From: Legionella quinlivanii
GTDB taxonomy: Bacteria > Pseudomonadota > Gammaproteobacteria > Legionellales > Legionellaceae
Assembly: GCF_003265995.1 (NCBI RefSeq)
Contig: NZ_MVJN01000004.1
Coordinates: 124,001-188,000 of the forward strand
DNA length: 64,000 nt
Reading direction: 5' to 3'
Part shown: one piece after another, positions 54,047 through 63,396 of the stretch
How the letters are laid out: each line of letters begins with the position of its first letter
How positions within the stretch are numbered: position 1 is the first letter of the stretch
Notes under the pieces: generated by a model
Told to the model about the DNA's origin: nothing
The model's input: the letters and a program-made list of their open reading frames with translations, nothing else
Databases searched by the model: none
Position numbers and translations under genes: made by a program

Positions 54047-54194
54047 CACTGCCATTAAGTTAAGGACTTCTGTCATTCCCGCGAAAGGCGGGAATCTATT
54101 CCTCAGTCGGCATTGCGGCTAGCTCAGAGATGGATCCCCGCCTTTCGCGGGGATGACAGTTTAATCTACAGTTGAGCTTAACTTAATGGCAGTG
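54047..54194. mobile_element. MITE-like palindromic element with a 10-bp flanking direct repeat
   Basis: The 148-bp element starts CACTGCCATTAAGTTAAG and ends CTTAACTTAATGGCAGTG, perfect inverted ends. Inside are CCCGCGAAAGGCGGGA and CCCCGCCTTTCGCGGGG hairpins. The flanks carry an exact direct repeat TCTAACTCTC (54038-54047 and 54197-54206), as expected of a target-site duplication. It encodes no protein. Relatives lie at 3348, 20170 and 43083. Confidence 0.8.
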
Positions 54195-54229
54195 TCTCTA
54201 ACTCTCTCCCCTGAGGAAGAGAGGATTTT
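54177..54229. repeat. Left half of an inverted repeat flanking the 177-aa gene
   Basis: This segment is the inverted complement of 54799-54850 over ~52 bp with few mismatches: both read AAAATCCTCTCT...CCATTAAG on opposite strands. Together they bracket one gene. Confidence 0.8.
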
Positions 54230-54761
54230 ACAAATCAATTTTAATCGCTTCTTTTCTGGAGGGTTTAAGTGCTGAGGTTAGCCAGATAATCAGAAGACCG
54301 CATACGGCTCCTGTTATTGTTCCAATGCCCCCGGATTTCAGGCTGCCTATAATAGCTCCCAAATCCATACCAATAATAATTTCCGCATTAATCCAGAGAG
54401 AAGCTGATATCACCTGCGCGATGTTGTCTTGCGATAATACCGGGTAGTTCTTGGTTTTTTTATAAATTTTAAATGAAGTAATAGCGATAGCCACTGCCCC
54501 ACCCAATAAAGTGCCGGCAATTAATCCTATAAGCGCTCCAATGATAATTGCTGGATTTACATTTAAAAAACAGCCGCTTGTGCTGGTACAAAGCGTGAAT
54601 GATTGTGCGATAAATCCACCCGAAAAGAGACCAATGATCCCCCCGCTAGCGCCGCCCAGTAATGCGCTGACAACTCCCGAAACATAGAGACAGGGATTAC
54701 GTACAAGCCGTTCGACCCAATTCGTCAACGAAATAATTTTTTTTCCCTTGCTCATCAGCAT
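54228..54761 (-). CDS. Glycine-zipper membrane protein, 177 aa
   Basis: The product has two glycine-rich hydrophobic blocks (VVSALLGGASGGIIGLFSGG near residue 35; AIIIGALIGLIAGTLLGGAV near 85) and a third near 145 (GTITGAVCGLLIIWLTSA), with a short basic N-terminus and a polar tail. It resembles small glycine-zipper membrane proteins and, in style, one unit of the giant protein at 6.2 kb. The gene is exactly bracketed by a ~52-bp inverted repeat. Function unknown. Confidence 0.65.
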   Translation of the reverse strand: MLMSKGKKIISLTNWVERLVRNPCLYVSGVVSALLGGASGGIIGLFSGGFIAQSFTLCTSTSGCFLNVNPAIIIGALIGLIAGTLLGGAVAIAITSFKIYKKTKNYPVLSQDNIAQVISASLWINAEIIIGMDLGAIIGSLKSGGIGTITGAVCGLLIIWLTSALKPSRKEAIKIDL

Positions 54762-54798
54762 TTCCTTTATGGATCATTCTGCCTTTACTGCCACCCTA

Positions 54799-54850
54799 AA
54801 AATCCTCTCTCCCTCAGGGAGAGAGTTTGAGACATTGCCATTAAGCTAAG
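54799..54850. repeat. Right half of the inverted repeat flanking the 177-aa gene
   Basis: It is the inverted complement of 54177-54229. The inner part CTCTCTCCCTCAGGGAGAGAG is itself palindromic, and the outer end carries the CATTGCCATTAAG sequence of family A. Confidence 0.8.
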
Positions 54851-54867
54851 GAGATTCTGTAGTGCAT

Positions 54868-54942
54868 GTAGGTTGGGCCCTTGGCCCAACATTGAGTTCT
54901 GGAGTGGTCCAACCCTTTTGTTGGGCCAAGGGCCCAACCTAC
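54868..54942. repeat. Perfect 23-bp palindrome (family D)
   Basis: Arms 54868-54890 and 54920-54942 (GGTTGGGCCCTTGGCCC and complement) are perfect inverted complements around a ~29-bp loop. It is related to the GGCCCTTGGCCCAT units in the composite repeats at 20170 and 43000. Confidence 0.8.
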
Positions 54943-55056
54943 AATAATTCCTTAACTCAATAACAGTTCAAGGCTTAAAAAAAAGTATTTTATAATGCTT
55001 TCCCAACAGAAGCTACGCTATTATAGTCAACCAGTCTTTTTTAATGACCATAGGAT

Positions 55057-55827
55057 ATGTCGGTAAATACCACTGTGCACTCTAATCAAGTGATGTATAA
55101 ACTCATCAAATCATTATTGCTCGGCACGCCTTTATTTTTTTTAATCGACAGTCCCTGGGCAACCCAATACATTAGTAACGGGCAGGATATCTGCAATTTT
55201 ATCGCGGTGATTACTTACAGCCTCTTTCTATTTTATGCGCGCGGCAAATTGTATTGGCTGATTTTACTGATGACCATTTCCAGTCTGTTTGCTGAAATTC
55301 TAGGCTCGCTGATCCTGGGGCTTTATGACTACCGCCTGAAAAATATTCCCATCTATATCCCCTTGGGACATGCCCTCATCTACGCTACCGTTTACTATAC
55401 CAGCAAACATCCCTGGGTACTTTCGAATCATGTGAAAATAAAGGAATGCCTCGCCCAGTTCGCTTTCCTGGCAGCATTTCTATCCTTATTTATGATCGAC
55501 GATGTCGCAGGCTTCATTGGTTATCTGGTATTTTTGACGGTCTTATGGTTTCGTCAGAACAAATTGTTTTATTTATGCATGTTTGTAATGGTTTATTATG
55601 TTGAATTGACTGGAACCACTTTCTATACCTGGTCATGGTATGGCGTCACCGGCGCTCATCCCCATTTCCCCACAATGGGATTTACCCCCTCTGGTGCCGC
55701 CGGCTTTTATGTACTTCTCGACTTAACCAGCAACTCGCTTTATTACTATCATTTGAGGATATTGCGATTTACTTATCGCCTGGTGCCAGAGCTTAGGGTA
55801 AAAGAAATAAACCTGCAAAAAGCTTAG
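55057..55827 (+). CDS. Polytopic membrane protein, 256 aa
   Basis: Seven or so hydrophobic segments span the chain, with conserved-looking acidic and aromatic motifs between them: ISSLFAEILGSLILGLYDYR, PIYIPLGHALIYATVYYT, VYYVELTGTTFYTWSWYG and GAAGFYVLLDLTSN. The layout of an E-x-x-G near the third segment and YxxELTG near the sixth somewhat recalls carotenoid-hydratase-like (CruF/DUF422) proteins, but the match is too weak to name. No signal peptide. A membrane enzyme or transporter role is open. Confidence 0.7.
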   Translation: MSVNTTVHSNQVMYKLIKSLLLGTPLFFLIDSPWATQYISNGQDICNFIAVITYSLFLFYARGKLYWLILLMTISSLFAEILGSLILGLYDYRLKNIPIYIPLGHALIYATVYYTSKHPWVLSNHVKIKECLAQFAFLAAFLSLFMIDDVAGFIGYLVFLTVLWFRQNKLFYLCMFVMVYYVELTGTTFYTWSWYGVTGAHPHFPTMGFTPSGAAGFYVLLDLTSNSLYYYHLRILRFTYRLVPELRVKEINLQKA

Positions 55828-55883
55828 ATAATACTGCAGCAGAACACTTCCGCTTGCGCGGAAGATGATACTGGATCTACAAA

Positions 55884-56684
55884 TTAAAACGACGATTTGT
55901 AACCATAATTCTCGGCTATTGTCTTAGCCTGTTCTAACTTGGCCTGGACAGCCTGTGCTGACTGAAAAAACGCAGGAGAGGCTTCTGCAGCCAGGTCTTT
56001 TAAAAATTTAATACCAGACTGTCGTTTTGCAAATTCTTCCTGCATTTCTTTGCCGGGCGACTCTTTACTGTCCTTTTCCTCATAAGATTCGAGCAGATTA
56101 ACCAGACTGGTTAAATAGGTTTTCATTTGAATCGACATTAACTCTGCACATTCTGTAGCATTATTGCACATCAAACCAGTTGAAACCATCGCAAGAACAA
56201 ACGTATTAGTCAGCAGAAAAATTTCCTGCGCTCTCTTAAGCTGCTCTGCTTTCTTCTTCTCTAATTTAGCGGCAAGTTCCTGCTGCTTTTTATCTCTATT
56301 ATTCAACAGAATGCTACACGCCGCTTCTTTCTGCGCATAATTGACTTGAATAGGAGTAAAAAGATGGGAAGCGGCTTTACCACTGATTGATGACTTGGCA
56401 ATAATATCGACAATATTAGAATAATCCTTTTGTGCGGCACTTAGTAATGCAAATGTCAGGGCGGCTTTTACCGCTTTGACTTGCTCATCCAATCGATTAA
56501 CGGCCTTAATGACACCTCCTCCGACAAGCAATTGGTTGCTGACTTCTAAAGGAAGTCCATCAGCCATCAGATTTGTCAACGCTTGGCCGTCATTTGTTTC
56601 TACCGCCTCAAAAAGAGATGAAATAAATTGTTTGGTGGTACTAGATACAAAAGTGTAATCATAATCAAATTCAGCAAGCAACAT
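55884..56684 (-). CDS. Hypothetical helical protein, 266 aa
   Basis: ATG 56684 (MLLAEFDYDYTFVSS) has AAGGA about seven bases before it and is chosen over 56711. The chain is helical and charged, with KKQQELAAKLEKKKAEQLKR as a likely coiled coil in the middle and a hydrophobic VLAMVSTGLMCNNAT. No family is recognised. It is divergent from the cyclase-like gene, sharing a ~120-bp upstream region, so the two may be co-regulated. A host-directed role is possible. Confidence 0.65.
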   Translation of the reverse strand: MLLAEFDYDYTFVSSTTKQFISSLFEAVETNDGQALTNLMADGLPLEVSNQLLVGGGVIKAVNRLDEQVKAVKAALTFALLSAAQKDYSNIVDIIAKSSISGKAASHLFTPIQVNYAQKEAACSILLNNRDKKQQELAAKLEKKKAEQLKRAQEIFLLTNTFVLAMVSTGLMCNNATECAELMSIQMKTYLTSLVNLLESYEEKDSKESPGKEMQEEFAKRQSGIKFLKDLAAEASPAFFQSAQAVQAKLEQAKTIAENYGYKSSF

Positions 56685-56807
56685 AGTGCATTCCTTGTAT
56701 AAAAGAGCCAAATTTTACGCAATCAGTAGCAAAAAGTAAAGAACCAGGTGGTTGCCCTCAGGAATTCAGTGTCTATAATTCCTATAAACTGCGCACAAAT
56801 TATTAGC

Positions 56808-58787
56808 ATGATGAAATCAAGTAAAAATAATCTGGAGCAAGAATCTTTTCTTTTACGTGTAGCCAATGAAGTCCAGGGAATTAAAACTGGTCCAATCGCA
56901 ATGCAGGCTGCCGGCATTCAGACTGAATTTGCCACGGTGAATGTGCTCGCCGCTCAAAGTTTTAATAGCATGGTGGTTTTACGCTCAGGTTCTCCGCCCG
57001 TTTATAATAAGCAGCGCAGCCCAAAAAGCGGCCTTAATACATCAAAAACCAGTAACCAGGGATTTTTTAAAGGTGCTCTGGCAGCTGATGTCCTGTTTAC
57101 CCGTCTGGAAAATGACGTTCTGCGCGGCATTGATCCCAAAGACACCAAACGGCTGAACTGCCCTATTAAAACTATTGACTATCAGCATCTGCTCCAACTT
57201 CCTGTTAACATGCTTGATATTATCAGGGAAACGGGAGCAGGCGGCGATTTAGAGGTATTAGCTTACGATGACGAATCAGGCCAATTACGGCTTGGGTATA
57301 AAGCAGGCAAGGGAGCCGCCGAATTTAAGGGACAATTTGCGGTTCATTTAAAAAATGGTGTGCAAGAGCAGTTATTTTATTCACGCCCCTGGGATAACCC
57401 TGCCAATCAGCCTGACTGGGATAAAAATAAAAATATACTGAATAAGCCCCAAACGTTAAGCGCCATACCCGATGAGATTTATGAACGCTTCTTTCATTGC
57501 AGCTTTCCACTATTTTACAGTTTAAGCGAATCAACAACAGCGGAAGATCTTAAGCCCGCCATGGTATTTGCAAATACTCCACGTACAGGTACTGATTTTT
57601 TAACAGCAATGGGTGAAAGCCATCCCGAGTACCATCGAGTCAAAGAGTTTAATCAGAATACCGCAGAATCGCTTGCAAAAATTCTTGCTATCCTTGATGA
57701 AGAAACCATCGCATCCATCTATGATCAATCTGCCTTGATTGTTGCTGGTGACTGGGATGGTCTGTTACTAAGCCATCCCCTCAATATGGCAATCGAGTAC
57801 CAGCAAGCCTGCAACACCAGCGCAGCACTCCCCTCAGTGATGTTTGCCAATATGAATCAATTGAGAGAGCAAACCGAAAAATATCTGGAAGAGTTAAAGC
57901 AGCAAATAGAGAATAAAACTCCAGAGCAATTGTCGCCTTTCGACAAGCTGATATTATCCGTAAATGCTAATCAATTAATTACGCCCTATACCATTTCACG
58001 CGCAGGTTGTATTACCCCGCATGAGTTTTTATTCCAGCAACTCATTAATTACGCTTATCGCGACCAGGAAAATGTCTTAGGTGAACCTTACAACCTGCAG
58101 GCCTTACAAACCATAATGGATAGCGTACTTGAACACTTCAGACAAAATGGTTCACGTCCGCCGAGTGCTGAATTTGATTTATTTTTAAGAAATGAATTAC
58201 AGAAAATTCTACCTGCAGACTCAGAAACAAGTCCCTGGCGGATTGATATTTATTTCTCACATTTAAAGCATCATGCGCAAATCGCTTGCAACAATGGAGC
58301 GACTCACTATAAGATACCGCACCCGCAACATGATCAGAATATCCATGACCTTTATCAACATGGGTTTGATATGCGCAATCCCTACGGCTGCAATATCGAG
58401 GGAGCCTGGTTAATGATCACCCCAAAAGGCGAATTTATTTACGGCGATAGCGAGGAGCAATTGATTCAGGTTTTGCTGGTCGAAAAAGATTTTTACCGTG
58501 AACACCAGATTGATGTAAACCCTAAAGCTGATTTGGAAAAAGGCTGGGACAAGATTTTAAAATTGCAAGAGCCGCCAGAACCGCCGCTAAGACTCTCCTT
58601 ATCTTCATCATCACTGTTTAAGGAAGAAGCAGCGCCTGTTCCGCCGCCAAGAAAAGCGTATGAAACACCAGCTCTGGATCAAAACCGGGTGACGACTCAG
58701 GAATATCGGCAGCAGATGGAACAATTACAGCAGCAAGAGCAGGCTTCCAAGCCAACGAATGAATTTAACCCGCAAACTGGCCTATAA
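56808..58787 (+). CDS. Edema-factor/ExoY/CyaA-like nucleotidyl cyclase toxin candidate
   Basis: The frame opens at GTG 56748; ATG 56808 is the likelier start. (Numbers from the GTG.) Class II cyclase landmarks appear in order. VVLRSG has an Arg (79) in the place of the family's IRPV. SPKSGLNTSKTSNQGFFKGA, followed by LAADVL, fits PTKGxxVxxKSSNWGPQAGxIxxD, keeping both Lys (93, 100) but with Thr at the catalytic His/Lys position. ALIVAGDWDGLLLSHP (Asp335, Asp337) fits the metal-binding MTADYDLFLVAP. YQHGFDMRNPYG then MITPKGEFIYG fits NHGTEQDN...INPEGEFIL of edema factor. The C-terminal ~100 aa include PVPPPRKAY. It is followed 14 bp later by a small gene. Cyclase activity is inference from motif order. 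Confidence 0.75.
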   Translation: MMKSSKNNLEQESFLLRVANEVQGIKTGPIAMQAAGIQTEFATVNVLAAQSFNSMVVLRSGSPPVYNKQRSPKSGLNTSKTSNQGFFKGALAADVLFTRLENDVLRGIDPKDTKRLNCPIKTIDYQHLLQLPVNMLDIIRETGAGGDLEVLAYDDESGQLRLGYKAGKGAAEFKGQFAVHLKNGVQEQLFYSRPWDNPANQPDWDKNKNILNKPQTLSAIPDEIYERFFHCSFPLFYSLSESTTAEDLKPAMVFANTPRTGTDFLTAMGESHPEYHRVKEFNQNTAESLAKILAILDEETIASIYDQSALIVAGDWDGLLLSHPLNMAIEYQQACNTSAALPSVMFANMNQLREQTEKYLEELKQQIENKTPEQLSPFDKLILSVNANQLITPYTISRAGCITPHEFLFQQLINYAYRDQENVLGEPYNLQALQTIMDSVLEHFRQNGSRPPSAEFDLFLRNELQKILPADSETSPWRIDIYFSHLKHHAQIACNNGATHYKIPHPQHDQNIHDLYQHGFDMRNPYGCNIEGAWLMITPKGEFIYGDSEEQLIQVLLVEKDFYREHQIDVNPKADLEKGWDKILKLQEPPEPPLRLSLSSSSLFKEEAAPVPPPRKAYETPALDQNRVTTQEYRQQMEQLQQQEQASKPTNEFNPQTGL

Positions 58788-58801
58788 GGGCAGGAGATTG
58801 T

Positions 58802-59113
58802 ATGTCCCAACTGCGCGAACTCGAACAGTGTATGTCCAGCCTGGATAAGATGGTGGTCAAATCCAGAATTGATTGCAGTAATATGCAGCAATTAAAATTG
58901 TTTTTGGCGGAACTCGGTTTCCTGCAAAAAGCTTATGAAGCCGAAGACTTTATCGAAGATCATATAAAAAATATCAGAGATCAGATACCCGAGGTCATTG
59001 CTGAGTTCGAGGAAGCAGATCCTAAGGAATTGGAAGCTATTTTTAAAGAATTCCTATTCTGTATAGAGGAAATTGAAAAGGAGCGCTCCCCTTCTCCTCG
59101 TCGCCCCGGTTAG
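58802..59113 (+). CDS. Small acidic coiled-coil protein, 103 aa, coupled to the cyclase-like gene
   Basis: GCAGGAG precedes the ATG by five bases, and the gene follows the cyclase-like stop after 14 bp, so they are co-transcribed. The product is acidic and helical (FIEDHIKNIRDQIPEVIAEF), with a short end KERSPSPRRPG. Size, charge and position are those of a secretion chaperone or immunity/regulatory partner, but no family is recognised. The SPSPRR end is unusual for a chaperone. Confidence 0.65.
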   Translation: MSQLRELEQCMSSLDKMVVKSRIDCSNMQQLKLFLAELGFLQKAYEAEDFIEDHIKNIRDQIPEVIAEFEEADPKELEAIFKEFLFCIEEIEKERSPSPRRPG

Positions 59114-59127
59114 CCCAGGCTTCGCGA

Positions 59128-60213
59128 TTATTTTTTAGCCAGTAACACCGAGCAGGGAAATTTGCTGACTGACTCCTGTTTTTGCGGCAGAACCGTAAAA
59201 TTAATCCGTTCCAGCAAGGTGATATACTCCCTGGTGTACTTCATCACATTAACGCCAAAATCATCCTGAAAAATATAACGGTATTCACAAGCAAGACAAA
59301 AATCTTTATTGTGATCTTTAAAAACCTCACATATGGCGACATGCCCTTCACGGGGTAAGGACTGATAGGCCATTCTCAAAAGCTTACGGGCTACTGTTTC
59401 ATCCCAGTCGAACAGCACACGCGCGAAAATAATTAAGTCAGAACCCACAGGAAAGGCATCATCCTCCAGAAAATTGCCCTCAACAACCTTTATCCGCTCG
59501 CTTAATCCGCGTGATTCAATATTCTGTCTTGCGATTTCAGCCGAGGCGGGCAAGTTATACACTGTCGCTTTAAGATGCGGATAAGCTGACACAAAAGCGC
59601 AAGCCATTGTGCCATCCCCCCCGCCTACATCCAAAAAATGCTTCACTTTTTTAAAGTTAACCTGCTCCAGAATACAACGGATTGTGATATCCGATGTACC
59701 AGCCATCCACTGCTCAAGCCAGGCGGCATGCTGTGCTGTTTTCGGCGGCCAGGGAGCATCGGTTTTCACCTTTCCGAATTGCAAGGCATCTTTTAGATTT
59801 TCACTTGCAGATTCGGTCCATATATCGAAAAAAAACTGCATTCCCCACCAGCCATTTTCACCGCTTTCCTGAAGTGTCCTGAAATTATCCGGCAATTGAT
59901 AACTAGCCTGTTCTTTGTGGACTTTTTTTATTAAGAAATGTTCACTGGATAGTAAATGCAGCCATTTTTTCCCTCTGACAGGATGCAATCCAAGCCGCTT
60001 GATGATTTCATTTTCCTCTACTGTATGCTGACTTTCAAATAAGGCAAACAGGTTAAGCTTAAACATCGCTTCCACCAGTTTTAGTCTGGCGCCAGCTGCT
60101 GTCAGTGAAAAATAATTTTCATAGAATGCATTATTGCGTTTTCTGCTTCCCGCCCTCAGTATTCGCCCTGGAATGGCATCTGTTTTTTTCTTAAACCACT
60201 TTAAAAGTTTCAT
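59128..60213 (-). CDS. SAM-dependent O-methyltransferase (family 2 type)
   Basis: The 361-aa product has an N-terminal helical dimerisation domain (LTAAGARLKLVEAMFKLNLF) and a Rossmann-like C-terminal part with HFLDVGGGDGTMACAFVSAY (motif I), ATVYNLPASAEIA (motif II), IKVVEGNFLED and IFARVLFDWDETVARKLLRM, as in O-methyltransferases of polyketide and NRPS pathways. It follows the NRPS gene by seven bases on the same strand, so it is almost certainly a tailoring enzyme that methylates a hydroxyl (or similar) group of the product. Confidence 0.85.
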   Translation of the reverse strand: MKLLKWFKKKTDAIPGRILRAGSRKRNNAFYENYFSLTAAGARLKLVEAMFKLNLFALFESQHTVEENEIIKRLGLHPVRGKKWLHLLSSEHFLIKKVHKEQASYQLPDNFRTLQESGENGWWGMQFFFDIWTESASENLKDALQFGKVKTDAPWPPKTAQHAAWLEQWMAGTSDITIRCILEQVNFKKVKHFLDVGGGDGTMACAFVSAYPHLKATVYNLPASAEIARQNIESRGLSERIKVVEGNFLEDDAFPVGSDLIIFARVLFDWDETVARKLLRMAYQSLPREGHVAICEVFKDHNKDFCLACEYRYIFQDDFGVNVMKYTREYITLLERINFTVLPQKQESVSKFPCSVLLAKK

Positions 60214-60220
60214 ATCGTTA

Positions 60221-63127
60221 CTATTTCAAAAGATTGTTAAATTCGTCCAGTAAACACTCATGCAGGCCAGTTTTCATTTGCGTATCCAAAGTGAATACAA
60301 AATGATCTCCCATATCATAGATGCGCATAAAAATGATGCGGATTTTTTCACAGTTCATCCAGTTGATCGAGTTATCCCAATCGATATAATTGTTTTGAGT
60401 GTAGCTGTCTTGCACCAGCTTGTTGATATAAGTGTAAACCAGCATATAAGGCTGCTTTGTAGCGTCCACTATCGATTCAGGAATGAGATCATGCTCAAGT
60501 ATGCGGCTATAGCTGGTATAATTCGCCATTCTGAAATAAACAGCAAGGGTATTTTTTAACTCAAGGGCACGCTCTTTGAGTGGTAAATGGCTGCTGCCCA
60601 GAAATACAGGCAAGCCGATAGCCAGATTAGTCAGTAAATCCCGGACCTGTGGTATGGGAAGATTGCGATTGGAAAAGCTGATATAAAAGAAAAGCTTATC
60701 GGTTTTTGCCAGTTTTGAGATTGCCTGCTGTAGAAGCAAGGCGAAAATCACACTATGAGGCGAGTCCTGAAGTGTATGTTTGTCAGAAAATCCATCGATC
60801 GTATTTTTCTCAATCATAAAACAGGTATTTCGTTTTTCAGATGCTCCCTTAAAAATAGCCCCTAAATGATTATAATCTCCAAAATTGACTGACGCCAAAC
60901 AAGCTCTAAGCTCTTCAATATTGCCAATTGCATCCGCCGAAATTTCATTGATTTGGTTTAAGTGTAAAACCTCATCTCTTTTCTTTTGCTTACGATTGAA
61001 GGTTCCTTCGTAACGGCGAAAGATTTCTTCGCGCATCAATAATGCGGACCAACCGTCGATTGCGATATGGTGATACGCCATGACCAGAAAATGACGGCTC
61101 TTCTTTTTATAGACATAAACTCTCACCAGATGGTCAGCGAATACAAAGGTTTTCAATTGTGAAAACAGCTTTTTATTGCCAAAAAAAACCGGGGTCTCGA
61201 GCTGAAAGCTCGCTTGTAATGGCGATTGCACAAAGAAGAAATCTTCATCCAGCCATTTCAGTTGACTGGATAACATAAAATGATTTGCAAGCGTTTCTGC
61301 TATTGCAATTTGCAACTTTGCGGCATCGATATTTTGCTTAAGGCACCAGAAAGCAATTTGATACACTCCCTCTTTATCCAAACCATATAGTTCGCGACTG
61401 TAAACGGTTTTCTGAATTGGATTTAACCGGACTCGACTCCGGGATTCCGAGGGCATTTCGCCTACATTTTTTAAACAAGACTCTATCTCCGAGAGCGGGA
61501 GTGTGTCTTTAATTGTTGAGATATCCAGCCATTTACCGGTTATTTTCTGGATAGTTTCCGCCATTTCCAGATAATCTACAGACTCAAATCCTAAATCCCC
61601 TATCCTGGTGTTAAGATCAAATTCCCGATCACCAAAAAAAGGCCTGAAGTAATCGAATAAATGATTAACTTCTGCAGAAACCAATTGCTGTTTAAGCCTT
61701 AAATAATCGATTTTTCCACTAGTTGTCAGAGGGAATTCCTGAGAGAAGATAAACTCATTCGGGTGCATATACTCTGGAAGATGCGCCTGCAAATGATGTT
61801 TCACCTGCTTTAGCAATCGATTATTCTCAACACTCTCAATGAATAACAATACACGGTTTTCTTCCTGGACTGCAACAAAACCAGTTTCAGGAAATGCTTT
61901 CTTCAGCACAAACTCAATTTGATTCAGACTGATTAACTGGCCATATCGTTTGACTAATCGCTGCGAACGCCCGCTAAAATACAATTGCGCCGCTTGCATT
62001 GTCACAAAGTCGTTACTTTTAACGAAACGGCGATCGCTGATTTCAAAATAACTGGCCTGACTAAGATCAGGGTCCAGGTAGGCGGTGGATATATTTCCTG
62101 TTAAATATAACTCATAACCCTTCGTCGAATCTGATATCAATTTAAAATCACATCCGGGTCTTAAGTTACCCAAATGCAGGGCTTCATTTTCCGTTAAAGG
62201 CGCGTTTATTTTTTTGTAAAAAGGAATTAAACATTCAGTGGTACCGTATAAATTGTAAAAAACAGTCTGCGGATTAATATCCTCATACCAGTCATTAATC
62301 GTTTCAGCGTGAATTGGCTCCCCGCTTAATAATACCAGTCGAACTGTCTTTAAATACTCAGACAAATGCTGCTCCCTTAAATGCCTGACCAGTTGTTTGA
62401 ATAAACTGGGGGTCAGGTTAAGAACCGTGATGCGCTTTGTTAACAATCCGTTGATAATCGCCTGCAATTTATTGCTAGAATGTCTATCAATAAAACAGAG
62501 AGAAGCGCCTGAGAGCAATGGCACAAACAAAGCGCGGATTGACGCAGCAAATGAAAACTCACTGGTACACAAAAAACAGTCATCCTGCTTCAACTTAAAT
62601 TCATCTACACACCAGTTGACATAATCAGACAGGGTATTGAATTGATAATGAACCGCCTTGGGAAATCCAGTCGTTCCGGATGTGAACAGGATTTCCCCAG
62701 GTACTAAGCAAGCGTCTCTGAATATCTCAGGCTGATGATATAAAAACCCTTTATTTTCCCTGAACGTTTGAGAAAACTCTCCGCCCAATTCAGTCTGCAC
62801 CAGCAATAAATCGATGGGATAGCGCTGCTGATAATTGTGGATTAATTCTGCAGAGGTTGAAGAATGCAAGGGAATAAAGCATCGATTACTGATTATCAGT
62901 GCATAGCAGAGGCAAAGATAATCGATAGAAGGCATTCCCAAAACCATAACCGAATGAATGTTAAATGAGTTAATCCATTCCAGATATTCACCAACTTTCG
63001 CTAAGCATTGAGCTTTATCCAGAATTGTTGATTCATCAATCAGGCTCACTGATTGTTCTGGATCAGAAAAAACCGTCAGAATGCTTCTCGAAAGATCATT
63101 TTTAATACTCAGTGAAGAAAACTTCAT
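60221..63127 (-). CDS. NRPS module: adenylation, carrier, condensation
   Basis: The adenylation domain spans about residues 30-480: LFTSGTTGFPKA (A3), NLYGTTECLIP (A5), ELYLTGN, FSGRSQRLVKRYGQL (A8; the usual Asp after GR is absent) and TTSGKIDYLRL (A10 with Lys471). A carrier domain follows at 490-555, with GFESVDYL (Ser515 for the pantetheine arm). Residues 570-968 are a condensation domain with MAYHHIAIDGWSALL (HHxxxDG). The order A-T-C differs from the usual C-A-T. It forms an operon with the O-methyltransferase. The PKS starts divergently ~270 bp away. The amino acid activated cannot be predicted safely. Confidence 0.88.
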   Translation of the reverse strand: MKFSSLSIKNDLSRSILTVFSDPEQSVSLIDESTILDKAQCLAKVGEYLEWINSFNIHSVMVLGMPSIDYLCLCYALIISNRCFIPLHSSTSAELIHNYQQRYPIDLLLVQTELGGEFSQTFRENKGFLYHQPEIFRDACLVPGEILFTSGTTGFPKAVHYQFNTLSDYVNWCVDEFKLKQDDCFLCTSEFSFAASIRALFVPLLSGASLCFIDRHSSNKLQAIINGLLTKRITVLNLTPSLFKQLVRHLREQHLSEYLKTVRLVLLSGEPIHAETINDWYEDINPQTVFYNLYGTTECLIPFYKKINAPLTENEALHLGNLRPGCDFKLISDSTKGYELYLTGNISTAYLDPDLSQASYFEISDRRFVKSNDFVTMQAAQLYFSGRSQRLVKRYGQLISLNQIEFVLKKAFPETGFVAVQEENRVLLFIESVENNRLLKQVKHHLQAHLPEYMHPNEFIFSQEFPLTTSGKIDYLRLKQQLVSAEVNHLFDYFRPFFGDREFDLNTRIGDLGFESVDYLEMAETIQKITGKWLDISTIKDTLPLSEIESCLKNVGEMPSESRSRVRLNPIQKTVYSRELYGLDKEGVYQIAFWCLKQNIDAAKLQIAIAETLANHFMLSSQLKWLDEDFFFVQSPLQASFQLETPVFFGNKKLFSQLKTFVFADHLVRVYVYKKKSRHFLVMAYHHIAIDGWSALLMREEIFRRYEGTFNRKQKKRDEVLHLNQINEISADAIGNIEELRACLASVNFGDYNHLGAIFKGASEKRNTCFMIEKNTIDGFSDKHTLQDSPHSVIFALLLQQAISKLAKTDKLFFYISFSNRNLPIPQVRDLLTNLAIGLPVFLGSSHLPLKERALELKNTLAVYFRMANYTSYSRILEHDLIPESIVDATKQPYMLVYTYINKLVQDSYTQNNYIDWDNSINWMNCEKIRIIFMRIYDMGDHFVFTLDTQMKTGLHECLLDEFNNLLK

Positions 63128-63396
63128 CAGCTAACCTTTAGTGTAACAAGAGACAAATAAATGCAGGCCAAACATGGGCTCAACCCGCTTAGTCTGTCGC
63201 TATCTGCTATAAGTGTAAAATAGTTACTATAAAATCAGCTTCAACTTGTGTCATTTTCATAACCAGTCTTAATAAAGCGCTAAAGAAGAACTCTGATTTA
63301 ATAGAATTTATCACCAGTTTTTCCTATTATGAATACTTTGTTTATCGCATCTCTTTGCGATTATAGCGGTTGATCAGCGTTTCGGAGCATGAATCA

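Noticed and set aside
55057-55827. Carotenoid hydratase CruF
   Set aside because: Only the spacing of two short motifs is reminiscent; other expected conserved residues are not visible and no carotenoid genes lie nearby.
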